From NCBI RefSeq assembly GCF_001654615.1, contig NZ_LWUD01000003.1, forward strand, positions 1 through 33,039: 33,039 nucleotides of DNA, given 5' to 3'. Of the stretch, positions 32,396 to 33,039 are shown piece by piece. The DNA comes from Ligilactobacillus aviarius. GTDB lineage: Bacteria > Bacillota > Bacilli > Lactobacillales > Lactobacillaceae. Position numbers and translations under genes: made by a program. A model generated the notes under the pieces. That model had not been told where the DNA came from. It saw only the letters and a program-made list of their open reading frames with translations, and searched no databases. The first letter of the stretch is position 1. Each line of letters opens with the position of its first letter.

Positions 32396-32497
32396 TTATT
32401 GTTTAGTGTAAGGCAAAACAATTTGGTGAATGGCTGATTATTAGCAATTATTTTATTCATTATTAAGCCAGTCTCCAATAACGAAAGTGTGATCCTT

Positions 32498-32995
32498 ATG
32501 CTTCAAGTTCAATTGCTTCGAATCGATAGCCGATTGCTGCATGGTCAGGTTGCAACGAATTGGGCACGGGTTCTGAAAATTGACAGAATCATCGTTGCGT
32601 CTGATAGCGTGGCTCAGGATGCGATTCGGAAAACACTGATTAAGCAGGCTTCACCACCCGGACTGCGAACCCATATCGTTCCGGTTCAGAAGGTGATTCG
32701 GATTAATCAGGACTCACGTTTTGATGGAGAAAAAGTTTTATTACTGGTTGAATCTCCCCAGGATGCTTTGCGATTAATCCTTGGCGGAATTGAAGTTTTA
32801 AGAATCAATATCGGTTCTTTGAGCTTTGACAATTCCAAAAAGATGATCAGCGATACTGTCGCTGTTAGTCAACGAGACATTCAAGTTTTTCAACTTCTTA
32901 GTCAGCATGGAATTCGGCTTGAGATCCAACAGGTTTCAAGTGATTCAAAGAAGGATATTTGGAAGTTATTAAAGAATAAGAAGTTAGTGGATTAA
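32498..32995 (+). CDS. PTS mannose/fructose/sorbose-class IIB component
   Basis: This 165-aa protein has the full length of the family. It begins LQVQLLRIDSRLLHGQVATNWAR, the IIB-Man signature with the phosphorylated His in LLHGQV, followed by IIVASDSVAQDAIRKTLIKQASPPGL. It passes phosphate from IIA to the sugar taken up by IIC/IID, on the cytoplasmic side. I start it at the ATG at 32498; an upstream in-frame GTG (32489) is less likely, and the ribosome binding site is weak (GTGATC). It is the first gene of a sigma-54 operon. The last 44 bp after it show no gene, so the other PTS genes are presumably beyond the window. Confidence 0.9.
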   Translation: MLQVQLLRIDSRLLHGQVATNWARVLKIDRIIVASDSVAQDAIRKTLIKQASPPGLRTHIVPVQKVIRINQDSRFDGEKVLLLVESPQDALRLILGGIEVLRINIGSLSFDNSKKMISDTVAVSQRDIQVFQLLSQHGIRLEIQQVSSDSKKDIWKLLKNKKLVD

Positions 32996-33039
32996 TTGAT
33001 TGCTTTTACAGACATTAAATTTAAGCGTAATGGTATTAA

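Overview
The window looks like a chromosomal segment of a lactic acid bacterium in the Lactobacillaceae. The grounds are a low-to-moderate GC content by eye, strong AGGAGG-type ribosome binding sites with occasional TTG and GTG starts, a lactobacillus-type D-lactate dehydrogenase, a DHA2 exporter paired with a DUF4811 protein, a DUF805 gene family, and a LevR/ManR sigma-54 activator next to a mannose-class PTS gene. Genus and species cannot be fixed from the sequence. I saw no rRNA, tRNA, CRISPR array or prophage.

Layout. The left edge (1-618) is the right-hand end of an IS3-family insertion sequence, followed by a small orphan gene. Positions 1079-6471 hold a drug-efflux block: DUF4811 protein, DHA2 exporter and divergent TetR repressor, a RelE-like toxin with GreA, then a divergent MATE exporter. 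Positions 6552-9969 are a DUF805 array of five domains in four reading frames. Two of those frames look like fusions made by loss of a stop codon, and one joins DUF805 to a DJ-1 domain. Positions 10066-13429 carry a YoaK membrane protein, a lipoprotein, a second DHA2 exporter and a small Fe-S-type protein. Positions 13437-16190 form a MarR-regulated ABC-2 exporter module.

Positions 16282-19850 hold a class A sortase, a 170-nt palindromic intergenic element, a secreted subtilisin-like protease with a poly-serine tail, and a divergent Rgg-type regulator, which suggests a peptide-responsive surface system. D-lactate dehydrogenase follows, then a TauE/DsrE sulfur pair, a structured intergenic stretch, and a two-gene unit of an EamA transporter and an isolated malonate decarboxylase alpha subunit behind a large palindrome. 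Positions 25212-29265 carry a third DHA2 exporter, Hsp20 and an AarF/UbiB kinase-like protein. The right end is a sugar PTS control region. It has a LevR-type activator, repeated TGATACAC boxes, a cre-like site and a textbook -24/-12 promoter, then the IIB gene; the rest of that operon is presumably beyond the window.

Working together: the repeated theme is a membrane exporter or surface protein with its own regulator at a divergent or adjacent palindrome (TetR, MarR, Rgg, and a GntR-like site without a regulator). The items most worth follow-up are the DUF805 fusions, the RelE-GreA pair, the orphan MdcA with its operator, the Rgg-protease-sortase locus, and the sigma-54 control region.
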